Part shown: piece by piece, positions 29,864 to 39,361 of the stretch
Numbering within the stretch: the first letter of the stretch is position 1
Layout of the letters: each line of letters starts with the position of its first letter
Source of the DNA: Jiella flava
Lineage (GTDB): Bacteria; Pseudomonadota; Alphaproteobacteria; Rhizobiales; Rhizobiaceae
Direction of reading: 5' to 3'
DNA: 64,000 bases
Assembly: GCF_017349315.1 (NCBI RefSeq)
Contig: NZ_JAFMPP010000007.1
Coordinates: forward strand, 124,001 to 188,000
The notes under the pieces: model-generated
The model's database searches: none
What the model was told of the DNA's origin: nothing
Seen by the model: the letters and a program-made list of their open reading frames with translations, nothing else
Translations under genes and position numbers: made by a program

Positions 29864-31156
29864 CTAGTCCTGAAACGGATCGCGAACAAGTATTGTATCC
29901 TCGCGCTCCGGCGACGTCGAAAGCAGCGTCACCGGTGCCGACACAAGCTCCTCTATGTGTCTGACATATTTGACCGCTTGCGCCGGAAGGTCGCTCCAGC
30001 TGCGCGCGCCGGCAGTCGTATCCTGCCAACCCTCAAAGGTTTCATAGATCGGCTCGACCCGGTTCTGATCGGCAAGACTTGCCGGCAGATAGTCGATCGT
30101 TTCTCCGTCAAGTTTATATCCGACGACGACTTTGATCTCTTCGAGACCATCAAGGACATCGAGTTTGGTCAACGCCAAGCCGTCGATGCCGTTGACCGCG
30201 ACGGCCTGCCGCACAAGCACGGCGTCGAACCAACCACAGCGGCGCTTGCGGCCGGTGACCGTGCCGAATTCGCGGCCCTTTTCGCCGAGGAACTGGCCGA
30301 CGTCGTTGTCCTGCTCGCTCGGGAACGGGCCCCCGCCGACGCGAGTCGTGTAGGCCTTGGTGATGCCGAGGACGAAGCCGACGCTGCTCGGGCCAAGACC
30401 CGATCCCGCCGCAGCCTGACCGGCCACGGTGTTCGAGGAGGTCACGAAGGGATAGGTGCCGTGATCGATGTCGAGCAGCGTGCCCTGCGCGCCTTCGAAG
30501 AGGATGCGCTGACCGGCCTTGCGCTTTTCGTCCAGCAGCCGCCAGACACGATCCATGAACGGCACGATCTCGTCGGCGACCGACGTCAGTTCATCGAGAA
30601 TCGTCTGGGCGTCGACCTCCGGCTGGCCGAGGCCGCGCCGCAGCGGATTGTGATGGGCGAGCAACCGCTCGATTCGCTCCGGCAGCGCGTCCGGATTGGC
30701 AAGATCGATCACCCGGATCGCCCGGCGGCCAACCTTATCCTCATAGGCCGGCCCGATGCCCCGGCCGGTGGTGCCGATCTTGGTGCCGGCATTGGAGCTT
30801 TCGCGGGTGGCGTCGAGTTCGCGATGCAGCGAGAGAATCAGCGCGGCATTGTCGGCAATCTTCAGGCTCGACGGATTGATCGTGACGCCCTGTTCGGCGA
30901 GCCGCTTGCGCTCGGCGACGAAAGCATGCGGATCGAAAACCACCCCATTGCCGATCACCGACAGCTTGCCGCGGCGCACGACGCCCGAGGGCAGAAGCGA
31001 GAGCTTATAGGAGGTTCCGTCGACCACCAGCGTGTGGCCGGCATTGTGGCCGCCCTGGAAGCGCACAATAACGTCGGCCCGCTCGGACAGCCAGTCGACG
31101 ATCTTACCCTTCCCTTCGTCACCCCATTGCGATCCGATGACGACGACGTTTCCCAT
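29864..31156 (-). CDS. purA: Adenylosuccinate synthetase
   Basis: A 430-residue cytoplasmic enzyme that joins IMP and aspartate using GTP, the first committed step to AMP. Motifs: GDEGKGK near the N-terminus (P-loop), [44 protein letters not shown] and [16 protein letters not shown] lies 5 bases before the ATG at 31156. Length is normal. The unknown Pro-rich gene follows directly. The other de novo purine genes in the window, purE and purK, are about 15 kb away. Confidence 0.96.
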   Translation of the reverse strand: MGNVVVIGSQWGDEGKGKIVDWLSERADVIVRFQGGHNAGHTLVVDGTSYKLSLLPSGVVRRGKLSVIGNGVVFDPHAFVAERKRLAEQGVTINPSSLKIADNAALILSLHRELDATRESSNAGTKIGTTGRGIGPAYEDKVGRRAIRVIDLANPDALPERIERLLAHHNPLRRGLGQPEVDAQTILDELTSVADEIVPFMDRVWRLLDEKRKAGQRILFEGAQGTLLDIDHGTYPFVTSSNTVAGQAAAGSGLGPSSVGFVLGITKAYTTRVGGGPFPSEQDNDVGQFLGEKGREFGTVTGRKRRCGWFDAVLVRQAVAVNGIDGLALTKLDVLDGLEEIKVVVGYKLDGETIDYLPASLADQNRVEPIYETFEGWQDTTAGARSWSDLPAQAVKYVRHIEELVSAPVTLLSTSPEREDTILVRDPFQD

Positions 31157-31575
31157 GAACTTCCTCACGATAATTGGCCGGCATCATCGCTGACGTGCCG
31201 GGCGCCTCACGGCGGCCTTCGACCTTGGTCGGTTATCTGTCTTTGCGAGGCCGAAGCCGAGGATGAATTCGGCACGGTGCGCACGCCTGTACCAAGTCGA
31301 GACCCTGCCTGTCCACAAAACACGGCGCAAATATCGTGAGTCTCGTCCTCGCGTCACATCGCCCGGACTGATAGGCAGCACTGGCCAAACCCGCCAATCC
31401 CACCTACAGCGGCGGCGCGACAGCCGGCGCCGACAACCCATAAGCTCCGGCTCGATACCGTGAAATCGCGGCCGTCAGTCTGCGCCGAACCGAACCGTCG
31501 GTGCGTAAAGAGATGGCGGCGAGCGGCCCGAACGGCCGCCAAGAACAATGCCGAAAGCGGCGTACCGGGGGAAAC
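31157..31575. other. Intergenic region between purA and the DMT exporter
   Basis: A 419-base divergent spacer that must hold promoters for both genes. I see no convincing ORF, RNA gene or strong hairpin in it; the frames that cross it are shadows. Confidence 0.5.
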
Positions 31576-32478
31576 ATGTCGCGCAGCACCATCGTCCATC
31601 CGTATCTGGTCCTCGCCGCGGTCGCCTTGTTCTGGGCTGGCAACGCGGTGGCCGGCAAACTCGCCGCCGGACACATTTCGCCGATGCTGCTGACGCTGCT
31701 GCGCTGGTCTTTCGCGACGCTGTTCGTCGCCCCCTTCGCCCTGCCCCACCTGCGGCGGGAGTGGCCCGAGATTCGCCCGCGGCTCGCTTATCTTGCGATC
31801 CTCGGCATCGTCGGCTTCGCCTCGTTTAATGCGATCTTCTATCTGGCGGTGACCTATACGACGGCGATCAACGTGGCGATCGAACAGTCGGCGATGCCGC
31901 TCGTCGTGTTCCTGGCCAATTTCATTCTGTTCCGCATGCGGGTGACGCGACTGCAGATCGTCGGCTTTTCGCTGACGCTCATCGGCGTCGCACTGACCAC
32001 TTCGCACGGCGACCTCACGACTCTTTTCGCGCTCGATCTCAACCGCGGTGACGCGTTGATGGTGATCGCGGTCCTGCTTTATGGCGGCTACACCGTCGCC
32101 CTGCGGTCCAAGCCGAAGATCCATTGGCTATCGACGATTTTCGTTCTGTCCTTTGCCTCGTTCCTCGCCTCAATCGTCTATGCCGGCATCGAATTTGCCA
32201 TGGGACAGACGCAGCTGCCGGATCTGCAAGGCGGCGTAGCGGCACTCTACACCGCGATCTTCCCGTCACTCTTTGCCCAGTCGCTCTATATCCGCGGCGT
32301 CGAGATGATCGGCCCGAACCGTGCCAATCTGTTCATCAATCTCGTACCGGTCTTCGGGGCGCTCCTCGCCGTCGCGATCATCGGCGAAAAGCTCCATCTT
32401 TACCACGTGGCGGCTCTCGTTTGCGTCCTCGGCGGCATCACGCTCGCCGAGCGCAGCGCCCGCAAGCGGCGCGCGTGA
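31576..32478 (+). CDS. EamA/DMT-family transporter
   Basis: A 300-residue inner-membrane protein with about ten hydrophobic segments arranged as two EamA halves (ALFWAGNAVAGKLAAG early; GPNRANLFINLVPVFGALLAVAIIGE in the second half). GGGGGAAAC precedes the ATG at 31576; the GTG at 31501 adds a polar stretch and is rejected. Members export metabolites or amino acids; the substrate cannot be inferred. It ends before a strong bidirectional terminator shared with rpmE. Confidence 0.87.
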   Translation: MSRSTIVHPYLVLAAVALFWAGNAVAGKLAAGHISPMLLTLLRWSFATLFVAPFALPHLRREWPEIRPRLAYLAILGIVGFASFNAIFYLAVTYTTAINVAIEQSAMPLVVFLANFILFRMRVTRLQIVGFSLTLIGVALTTSHGDLTTLFALDLNRGDALMVIAVLLYGGYTVALRSKPKIHWLSTIFVLSFASFLASIVYAGIEFAMGQTQLPDLQGGVAALYTAIFPSLFAQSLYIRGVEMIGPNRANLFINLVPVFGALLAVAIIGEKLHLYHVAALVCVLGGITLAERSARKRRA

Positions 32479-32527
32479 ACGAACACCAAGCGTGACCGGG
32501 CAAGACAAGCAAGGAACGGCCGAATCA

Positions 32528-32564
32528 AAAAGGCCGGACACGGGAACCCCGCGTCCGGCCTTTT
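32528..32564. terminator. Bidirectional intrinsic terminator
   Basis: Perfect 12-base arms (AAAAGGCCGGAC / GTCCGGCCTTTT) around a 13-base loop. The A/T ends give each strand a T-run, so it can stop transcription from the DMT gene (plus) and from rpmE (minus), whose stops lie 50 and 31 bases away. Confidence 0.88.
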
Positions 32565-32594
32565 GAAATTCTCGCGACCTTGTGACCAGTCTGC

Positions 32595-32816
32595 TTAGAT
32601 GCCGAGGCCCTCGTAGCGCTTCTTGAAGCGCGAGACGCGGCCGCCGCGATCCATCAACTGCTGGTTGCCGCCGGTCCAGGCCGGATGGCTGGTCGGATCG
32701 ATGTCGAGGTTCAGCTTGTCGCCCTCAGAGCCCCAGGTCGACCGGGTCTGGTACTCGGTACCGTTGGTCATCACCACGGTGATGGTGTGGTAGTCGGGAT
32801 GGATGTTGGTCTTCAT
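32595..32816 (-). CDS. rpmE: 50S ribosomal protein bL31
   Basis: A 73-residue ribosomal protein ([53 protein letters not shown]). The CxxC zinc motifs of zinc-type L31 are absent, so this is a zinc-free form. The longer frame to 33068 is non-coding. It is monocistronic and ends at the bidirectional terminator. Confidence 0.93.
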   Translation of the reverse strand: MKTNIHPDYHTITVVMTNGTEYQTRSTWGSEGDKLNLDIDPTSHPAWTGGNQQLMDRGGRVSRFKKRYEGLGI

Positions 32817-33019
32817 CGCACGCGGTCCTCGAACGGTTTTCGCCAAAAAATCCCCGACGCACCGCAGAGCTCTGGAGCCGGGCCCCATAAGCTGTCGCGA
32901 TGTCGCGGGGAACGCAAAGCTTTGATCGCTTCCAAAATCGTGTTGGAGCCTATACATCAGGCGCGGGGCGCACACAAGGTCCGGGCGCACCTCCGGAACC
33001 AGCTCCCCGGAATCGATGC

Positions 33020-34837
33020 ATGGAGTATCTCTTGCGCGACGACAAGACGGCCAAGGCCGAGCCCACAAAGACGCGCCGGAACCTGAACCCGCTCCGACGA
33101 CTCGTTCCCTATGTTCTGCGGTACAAAGGTATGGCGATCGGCGCTTGTAGCTTTCTGCTGCTGGCGGCGCTGACCACCCTGTCGCTGCCGCTCGCCGTGC
33201 GCCGGGTGATCGACCACGGCTTCATCGAATCGAATGCGGGTCTGATCAACAGCTATTTCGGCATGCTGATGGTCCTGGCCGGCGTTCTCGCCATTGCCAG
33301 CGCCGGGCGCTACTATTTCGTCATCACACTCGGCGAACGCGTCGTTGCGGATCTGCGCAAGGATGTCTTCACGCATCTGACGAAACTGTCGCCGACCTTC
33401 TACGATGCATCCGAGTCCGGCGAGATCATCTCGCGGCTGGTCGGCGACACGACGCAGGTGAAGTCCGCCGTCGGCCCAACCGCGTCGATCTTCCTGCGCA
33501 ACGCCATCCTGTTCCTCGGGGCGCTGACGATGATGGTCGCCACCAGCCCCGGCCTGTCACTCATCGTCGTCGGCGCGATCCCGCTGATCGTCCTGCCGCT
33601 GGTCGCTTTCGGGCGCGGCGTGCGGCGGCGCTCGCGCAGCGCGCAGGACACGCTGGCCACGGCGACGGCCTTTGCCTCAGAAGCGATCGGCGCGATGCGC
33701 ACGGTGCAGGCGTTCACCAGCGAGACGATGGTCGCCAGCCGCTTCGGCGACGCCGTTGACGACGCCTTCGGCGCCGCCCGCGCCTCGATCAAGGCGCGCT
33801 CGCTTCTGACCATGATCGCGATTTTCCTGATCTTTTCCTCGGTGATCGCGGTGCTATGGATCGGCGCGAGCCGGGTGACCGCCGGCACGCTGTCGCCAGG
33901 CACGCTCAGCCAGTTTCTGCTCTACGCGGTGTTCGCCGCCGGCGCGCTCGGGCAGCTCTCGGAAGTCTGGGGCGAGCTGTCGCTGGCCGCCGGCGCCGCG
34001 GAGCGCCTGTCGGAGCTTCTCGCCGAAACACCAGCGATCGCGGCCCCCGTCAGCCCGGTGTCGATGCCGGCGCCGGCGAGCGGACGAATCCGCTTCGACA
34101 ACGTCTCCTTCGCCTATCCGAGCCGACCTGATCTGCCGACCCTCAATGGCCTCAGCTTCACCATCGACCCCGGCGAGACCGTCGCAATCGTCGGTCCGTC
34201 CGGGGCCGGCAAATCGACGATCTTCGCCCTTCTGGAGCGCTTCTACGATCCGCTCGATGGCGAGATCCGCGTTGACGGCGTCGATCTGAAGATGACCGAT
34301 CCGGAAACGCTGCGCGCCCGTATCGCACTGGTTCCTCAGGACACCACGATCTTCGCCGCCTCGGCGCGTGACAACATCGCCTTCGGCGCCCCCGGCGCGC
34401 CGAAGGGAGCGATTGCCGCAGCGGCACGCCAAGCGCTGGCCGACGGCTTCATCGCGGCGCTACCGGAAGGCTACGAGACGCTGCTCGGCGAGCGCGGCGT
34501 GACGCTGTCGGGCGGTCAGCGCCAACGGATCGCCATTGCCCGGGCGCTTCTGCGCGACGCGCCCGTCTTGCTCCTCGACGAGGCGACCTCGGCCCTCGAC
34601 GCCGAAAGCGAGGTGCTGGTGCAAAAAGCGCTGGACGATCTCATGGTCGGGCGCACCACCCTGGTCATTGCCCACCGCCTCGCGACGGTACTGAAGGCCG
34701 ACCGCATTCTCGTCGTCGACGACGGCCGGCTGGTGGAGGAAGGCGACCACCGTAGCCTCATCGCCAGGGACGGGATCTATGCCCGCCTCGCTCGCCTGCA
34801 ATTCGAGGCGGGTCGCATCGACGCTGCAGCGGAGTAG
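33020..34837 (+). CDS. MsbA-like ABC exporter (fused permease and ATPase)
   Basis: A 605-residue half-transporter. The N-terminal part (about 1-310) has six transmembrane helices ([35 protein letters not shown]). The C-terminal ATPase has Walker [10 protein letters not shown], signature [16 protein letters not shown], Walker [13 protein letters not shown] and the switch IAHRLATV. It resembles the MsbA-related group common in this order. The dimer probably exports a lipid or drug. An out-of-frame ATG at 33016 and an upstream extension to 32900 are rejected. Confidence 0.87.
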   Translation: MEYLLRDDKTAKAEPTKTRRNLNPLRRLVPYVLRYKGMAIGACSFLLLAALTTLSLPLAVRRVIDHGFIESNAGLINSYFGMLMVLAGVLAIASAGRYYFVITLGERVVADLRKDVFTHLTKLSPTFYDASESGEIISRLVGDTTQVKSAVGPTASIFLRNAILFLGALTMMVATSPGLSLIVVGAIPLIVLPLVAFGRGVRRRSRSAQDTLATATAFASEAIGAMRTVQAFTSETMVASRFGDAVDDAFGAARASIKARSLLTMIAIFLIFSSVIAVLWIGASRVTAGTLSPGTLSQFLLYAVFAAGALGQLSEVWGELSLAAGAAERLSELLAETPAIAAPVSPVSMPAPASGRIRFDNVSFAYPSRPDLPTLNGLSFTIDPGETVAIVGPSGAGKSTIFALLERFYDPLDGEIRVDGVDLKMTDPETLRARIALVPQDTTIFAASARDNIAFGAPGAPKGAIAAAARQALADGFIAALPEGYETLLGERGVTLSGGQRQRIAIARALLRDAPVLLLDEATSALDAESEVLVQKALDDLMVGRTTLVIAHRLATVLKADRILVVDDGRLVEEGDHRSLIARDGIYARLARLQFEAGRIDAAAE

Positions 34838-35089
34838 ACGCGTCTCGCCCGGCCTTGCCGACAGCGCCATCGCAACAGACCTGATGGAAAGGCACGCTGG
34901 TCATTCGCCACGCGGATGCACGCACCCGATGGTTTCGTCAACGGATGATTGTCGCTTTTCGTGCAACCTGACAGAAACGTCAGAGCGACCAGCACCATTC
35001 TGACAGTCTCGCGAAGCGGCGAACCGATCGCCTTGCAAGACGTATCTTTCGTGGAACGCTCATGTTCGCACCCTCAAAAGGACAGTCGC

Positions 35090-35503
35090 ATGAAACGCAC
35101 GATGATTGCCTTGGCCACGACGGCCGCTCTCACGACGGCCGCTTTCGCCGCATCGGATATGACCCCGGGCGTCACCGCCGCCGACCAGGATGTCTCGGGC
35201 GGCCAGGTGATGGCCGAATCCGTCACCGCCCCCGAAGACGGATGGCTGGTGATCCACCGCACCGACTCCGAGATGAAGCCCGGGCCGGTCGTCGGGCATG
35301 TGGCGCTGAAGCAGGGCGTCAACGAGAACGTCACGGCGCAGCTCGATGAGGACGTCGCCAGCGGCGACATGCTGATGCTGATGGTCCATTCCGAGGCCGG
35401 CGGTCAGGAAGCCGGCACCTTCGAATACACCCTCGGCTCGAAGGAAGACGGGCCCATCCGCGTCGACGACAAGCTCGTCAGCACGACGATCACCGCCCAG
35501 TAA
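35090..35503 (+). CDS. Exported DUF7282-like protein
   Basis: A 137-residue secreted or periplasmic protein with a signal peptide (1-20, ending AFA). The mature part, starting about VTAADQDVSGGQVMAESV with DGWLVIHRTDSEM and VGHVALKQGVNENV, resembles DUF7282, a small beta-rich domain. No enzyme motif is visible. The upstream extension to 34949 is not supported. It is followed after about 34 bases by a GC-rich hairpin. Confidence 0.75.
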   Translation: MKRTMIALATTAALTTAAFAASDMTPGVTAADQDVSGGQVMAESVTAPEDGWLVIHRTDSEMKPGPVVGHVALKQGVNENVTAQLDEDVASGDMLMLMVHSEAGGQEAGTFEYTLGSKEDGPIRVDDKLVSTTITAQ

Positions 35504-35536
35504 GCGGCTCTCGGCCGCAAATGGCATGACGCGCGA

Positions 35537-35565
35537 GGGCCGCTCCGTTTCCGGGGCGGCCCTTG
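35537..35565 (+). terminator. Probable terminator of the DUF7282-like gene
   Basis: An 11-base stem (GGGCCGCTCCG / CGGGGCGGCCC, one G-T pair) with a TTTC loop, followed by only TTG. It is GC-strong but has a poor T-tail. Confidence 0.55.
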
Positions 35566-35627
35566 TGGCTTGGCAAAGCGGCGCCGGATCTGGCACCGCG
35601 TCGACGCTGAGAAGACAGGCGATCCCG

Positions 35628-36020
35628 TCAGGCTTCTGCCGGCACGAAGATGCGAATGCGATTGCCGTCCGACAGCGCCGCGGTGAATGTGTAGCCGAAG
35701 TCCATTGCCGTTGGGTCCTGCAGAATCGTCAGCCCGACGCTCGCCGCACGCTCGTGAGCCGCATCGACGCCGGCGCGGCCCGCGGCGATCGCGAGAGCGA
35801 ATTCCGAAGCACCCGGCCGTTCGCTCACATGCGGTTCCACCGCGTCGATCCGCCAAAGGCCAAGCCTGCCACCGCCAAAGACGAACAGCGCGAAGGTCGT
35901 CGACCGCTCGACCGGCGCGCAGCCGAAGAAGCGTTCGAGGCATGCCGCATTGGCGGTGACATCGTCGGTGTAGAGCAGCGTGTAGGGCGCGCCGTTCATT
36001 GCCGTTTCCAGGGTCGTCAT
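35628..36020 (-). CDS. VOC (glyoxalase/bleomycin-resistance fold) protein
   Basis: A 130-residue protein with the VOC pattern (NGAPYTLLYTDDVTANAACLERFFG at the start; DFGYTFTAALSDGNRIRIF at the end). GGAGACC lies just before the ATG at 36020. The metal ligands of classical glyoxalases are not obvious. It follows a YafY-type regulator by 98 bases on the same strand, a pairing in which the regulator often senses or controls the VOC gene. The substrate is unknown. Confidence 0.8.
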   Translation of the reverse strand: MTTLETAMNGAPYTLLYTDDVTANAACLERFFGCAPVERSTTFALFVFGGGRLGLWRIDAVEPHVSERPGASEFALAIAAGRAGVDAAHERAASVGLTILQDPTAMDFGYTFTAALSDGNRIRIFVPAEA

Positions 36021-36118
36021 GGCGGTCTCCGTCAGGGGATTTCGATACTGACGAGCCCTATCCAAAGCCACTGTCAGATTCCGTCAGCAGCGTTTTCCAC
36101 CCCCGGCTCCGGCGATCA

Positions 36119-36799
36119 TCAGCAATCCTCGTCCATCTCGAAGGTCAGCCGCCAATCGGCGAGAAGCAACCGGTGCCGCCGCTCCATTGCACGACCGGCA
36201 AGGTCGAGCCGGACGATACGATCGAGCCGGAAATTGCGAAAATCCTGACGCAACTCGCACCAAGCCGCCAGCACCTCGGCCGCACCGAAAAAGCCGACGA
36301 CGACCGGCCAGACCGTCCGCTCGGTGGCCTCGCCCTTGGCGTCGCGATAGCCGATCGTCACCGCATCCTCGGTACGGATCGCCGCGCGGATCACATCGAG
36401 GGTTTTCGCCGCGCCGGTCTCCGGCATGCCGACGAGAAGCTGCACGTCCTCGACGGAGCGGCCCTTCGGCAAAATCGTGGCGATCTTGGCCAAGGCGCGC
36501 GAGGCGTCATCGCCGAGACCATCCGGGAGACGCCGTTCGACGAAGCGCAGGCCGAGCACCACAGCGTCGAGTTCGTCGACGTCGAAATTCAACGGCGGCA
36601 GGGTCAGACCCGGCCGCATCACATAGCCGACCCCGGCCTCGCCTTCGATCGGCACGCCCTCGCCCTGCAGCGTGCGGATGTCGCGGTAAAGGCTGCGCAG
36701 GCTGACGCCGAGTTCATCCGCCAGCGCTTGACCGGAGATCGGCCGCCGGCGCGCCCTCAGGATTTCGATCAGCTGCAGCAATCGCGGTGCACGGGACAT
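36119..36799 (-). CDS. YafY-family HTH/WYL transcriptional regulator
   Basis: A 226-residue regulator. Residues about 5-60 are a winged HTH (RLLQLIEILRARRRPISGQ, LADELGVSLRSLYRDIRTL). The middle and C-terminal part is a WYL-type ligand domain (TIGYRDAKGEATERTVWP, AAWCELRQDFRNFRLDRI). The ATG at 36799 has GAGG 6 bases upstream; 36811 is possible. It probably regulates the VOC gene downstream. Confidence 0.87.
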   Translation of the reverse strand: MSRAPRLLQLIEILRARRRPISGQALADELGVSLRSLYRDIRTLQGEGVPIEGEAGVGYVMRPGLTLPPLNFDVDELDAVVLGLRFVERRLPDGLGDDASRALAKIATILPKGRSVEDVQLLVGMPETGAAKTLDVIRAAIRTEDAVTIGYRDAKGEATERTVWPVVVGFFGAAEVLAAWCELRQDFRNFRLDRIVRLDLAGRAMERRHRLLLADWRLTFEMDEDC

Positions 36800-36845
36800 C
36801 GCCAGCCTCAAACCAAAGCCCGCGCGCAGGCGGGCGCTGTTGGCC

Positions 36846-37874
36846 TCACCGCTCGGTGAGCTTGAACTCGATCCGGCGGTTGCGGGCGCGCGCGTCCGCC
36901 GTGTCGGCGTCGTCGAGCGGCTGATATTCGCCGAAACCCGTCGCGGCGAGGCGGTTCGGCGGAACTCCGCGCGAGATCAGGAAGCGGACGACGGCGTCGG
37001 CGCGGGCCGTGGACAGCGCCCAGTTGTCCGCAAAACGGCCGCCGGTGATCGGGATGTTGTCGGTGTGACCATCGACGCGGATGATCCAGGGGATGTCTGA
37101 CGGGATCTCCTTGACCAACTCGTTGATCGCATCGGCGAGCTTGGCCATCTCGTCCTTGCCGGCGGGTTGCAGCACGTCCGAGCCGGAGGGAAACAGCACT
37201 TCGGACTGAAACACGAAGCGATCGCCGACGATGCGGATGTTCTTGCGGTCCGAAAGGATCTCGCGCAGCCGTCCGAAAAAGTCCGAGCGATAGCGCGACA
37301 GCTCTTGCACCCGCTGGGCGAGCGCGACATTCAGGCGGCGGCCGAGATCAGAAATCTTGGTCTGGCTCTCCTTGTCGCGCTTTTCGGATGCATTGAGGGC
37401 GTCCTCCAGCGCGGCGATCTGTTGGCGCAGCGCCGACAGCTGCTGATTCAGCAATTCGATCTGCGAGCGGGCGCGCTGGGAAATCGTCTTCTCATCGTTC
37501 AGCGCGCTCTTCAGCTCGCCCATTTGGGCATTGGCGGAGGCCGCCGAACCGCTGCCCGACTCAAGCGCCTTCTGCAGTCGCGAGCGCTCGTCCTCGGCGC
37601 TGGCGAGGGAGGCGCGCAGCGTGGCGATTTGATCCTGATAGTCCTGACCGTTGGAGCGCTCCAGCGCCAAAAGCTGAGTCAGCTCGTTGATCTGGCTGTT
37701 CAAACGGTCGAGCACCGCATCCTTGCCGGAAATCTCCCGGCTGAGCAGAAACTGCGCGAGCACGAAGACCGACAAGAGGAACATGATCGCCAGCAGCAGC
37801 GTCGATAAGGCGTCAACGAAACCCGGCCAGTAGTCGATGGTGCGTTCGCTGCGACGGTTCCGGGACAAGGCCAT
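36846..37874 (-). CDS. MotB/OmpA-like peptidoglycan-binding partner of a proton channel
   Basis: A 342-residue protein with one transmembrane helix (about 19-44) carrying D21 in PGFVDALSTLLLAIMF, the position of the proton-carrying Asp of MotB. Residues about 49-190 are a long predicted coiled coil. About 215-342 form an OmpA-type peptidoglycan-binding domain (RVDGHTDNIPI with D272; ARNRRIEFKL). The start is 6 bases after the stop of the MotA/ExbB-like gene, so the two are co-translated. No flagellar genes are nearby. It probably forms the rotor-like axle of an energised envelope complex. Confidence 0.88.
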   Translation of the reverse strand: MALSRNRRSERTIDYWPGFVDALSTLLLAIMFLLSVFVLAQFLLSREISGKDAVLDRLNSQINELTQLLALERSNGQDYQDQIATLRASLASAEDERSRLQKALESGSGSAASANAQMGELKSALNDEKTISQRARSQIELLNQQLSALRQQIAALEDALNASEKRDKESQTKISDLGRRLNVALAQRVQELSRYRSDFFGRLREILSDRKNIRIVGDRFVFQSEVLFPSGSDVLQPAGKDEMAKLADAINELVKEIPSDIPWIIRVDGHTDNIPITGGRFADNWALSTARADAVVRFLISRGVPPNRLAATGFGEYQPLDDADTADARARNRRIEFKLTER

Positions 37875-37880
37875 GCGCGA

Positions 37881-38963
37881 TCAGCCCTCCTGGTCGTCCG
37901 GGCCGCCGCGGCGGCCTTGCCCAAGCTGCGGCGCGCCGATCTGCCCGGCGAGCTTATCGAGGACGCGGCGCATCTCTTGCTGCTCGCCCGCCTGGTTCTC
38001 GACGAAATCGCGCAGCAACTGCTGCTCGCTGCGCATGTGCTGAACGAGCCCCTGAATGCTCTCGGCGAGATTGGCCATCGCCGCGCTGGTGCGCGGGCTG
38101 GTGCTCTGGTCGGAGATCATCTTGTTCAAGCGGTCGGACAGCAGCCGCAGTTCGTCCGCCCCCTCGCCTGCCCCGTTCGAGGCCGGCAGGACCATGTCCG
38201 ACCCGACGTCGGTGACCGACGAGAGCCAGTTTTCGAGCTCGGTGTAGAAGCGGTTCTGCGCGCGGCCGATCTGCAGGTCGAGAAAGCCGAGAATCAACGA
38301 TCCCGACAGGCCGAAGAGCGAGGATGAGAACGCCGTGCCCATGCCCGCCAGCGGCGCGGAAAGGCCAGCTTTCAACGCTTCGAGGATAGAGTTGGTGTCG
38401 CCGCCCGCAGGATCGAGCCCCTGAATCGTCGCGCCGATCGAGCCGATCGTCCGCAACAGGCCCCAGAAGGTGCCGAGCAAGCCGAGAAAGACCAGAAGGC
38501 CGATCAGATAGCGCGCGATGTCGCGGGTCTCGTCGAGCCGGGTCGCGATCGAATCGAGGATCGAGCGCATCGAGGTTGTCGACAGTGAGATCGCCCGGCG
38601 GCGGCCGATTAACGCCCGCATCGGCGCAAGCAGCACCGGATCGCGAAGCTTGTCGAAGTCCGCCGAGCCATCGCGATAGGCGTTGACCCAGCGCACCTCG
38701 CGCGACAGGCGCAGAACCTGGAGCAGCGCCAGGAAGATGCCGACCGCGAGAACGCCGACGATCAGGCCGTTGAGGCCGGGATTGGTGGTGAAGGCCGCCT
38801 TCACCTGGCGGCCGAGGATCGCCGCGACGAACCCGGCGAGCGCCAGAAACACCAGCATCGACCAGAGGAAAACGAGCGGACTCGATAAGCGATTCGGATC
38901 GAAATCGTCCGGTCTTCGCGGCTTGTCAGTCGGCGCGTCGACGACCTGCATATGGTTTTTCAC
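37881..38963 (-). CDS. MotA/TolQ/ExbB-family proton channel protein
   Basis: A 360-residue inner-membrane protein with four helices (about 29-50, 64-84, 152-172, 205-231). TM3 contains LLVFLGLLGTFWGLLRT and TM4 contains GMGTAFSSSLFGLSGSLIL, the Thr-bearing TolQ/ExbB signatures. The C-terminal 110 residues are cytoplasmic and coiled-coil-like. The start is a GTG at 38963 or the ATG four codons later (38951). By family it forms a pentamer around two copies of the MotB-like partner and uses the proton gradient. Confidence 0.87.
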   Translation of the reverse strand: MKNHMQVVDAPTDKPRRPDDFDPNRLSSPLVFLWSMLVFLALAGFVAAILGRQVKAAFTTNPGLNGLIVGVLAVGIFLALLQVLRLSREVRWVNAYRDGSADFDKLRDPVLLAPMRALIGRRRAISLSTTSMRSILDSIATRLDETRDIARYLIGLLVFLGLLGTFWGLLRTIGSIGATIQGLDPAGGDTNSILEALKAGLSAPLAGMGTAFSSSLFGLSGSLILGFLDLQIGRAQNRFYTELENWLSSVTDVGSDMVLPASNGAGEGADELRLLSDRLNKMISDQSTSPRTSAAMANLAESIQGLVQHMRSEQQLLRDFVENQAGEQQEMRRVLDKLAGQIGAPQLGQGRRGGPDDQEG

Positions 38964-39361
38964 TCAACTCTCTGACATTGCGGGCGATTCGATGGGCGCG
39001 CCATAACACGGCCGCTTACCCCGGAAGAAGGCAGAGCGACGCCGACGCACAGAACCGACGATCCTCGATCGACCCAAAAACCATATAAAATATCGCTGGA
39101 AATGGAAATGTCGGCCGGGCAAATGACTGCCGCCGCAAAGGTTGCAATCGACGCAGGGCGACAGCGGTCAGTCTTTGATTCACCGACCGCAGCCACGGAA
39201 AAACCGCCACGCGATTTCCATGAACGCCAATCCGGGCACCTATTCGCCCGCCGCCGTGGCGCAACTGCCGCATCGCACCACGATCAGCGCGACAAGGCAA
39301 ACGCTGCGATTTCGGCTGCGGCATGGCAGCCGGCGAGGCTGACCCTCAAGCTGCCGCCGGA
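38964..39361. other. Intergenic region upstream of the MotA/OmpA-like pair
   Basis: A 398-base region. It contains an AT-rich patch around 39080-39095 that could serve the minus-strand promoter. I see no coding frame or RNA I can support. Confidence 0.45.

Noticed and set aside
29756-31339. A 527-codon frame antisense to purA
   Set aside because: It is a shadow of purA with no start signal and no family resemblance.
36846-38963. Reading the MotA/OmpA-like pair as a Zorya defence system or as the flagellar motor
   Set aside because: No zorC, zorD or zorE-like gene and no flagellar gene lies nearby; the neighbours are efp, suhB and a WYL regulator.
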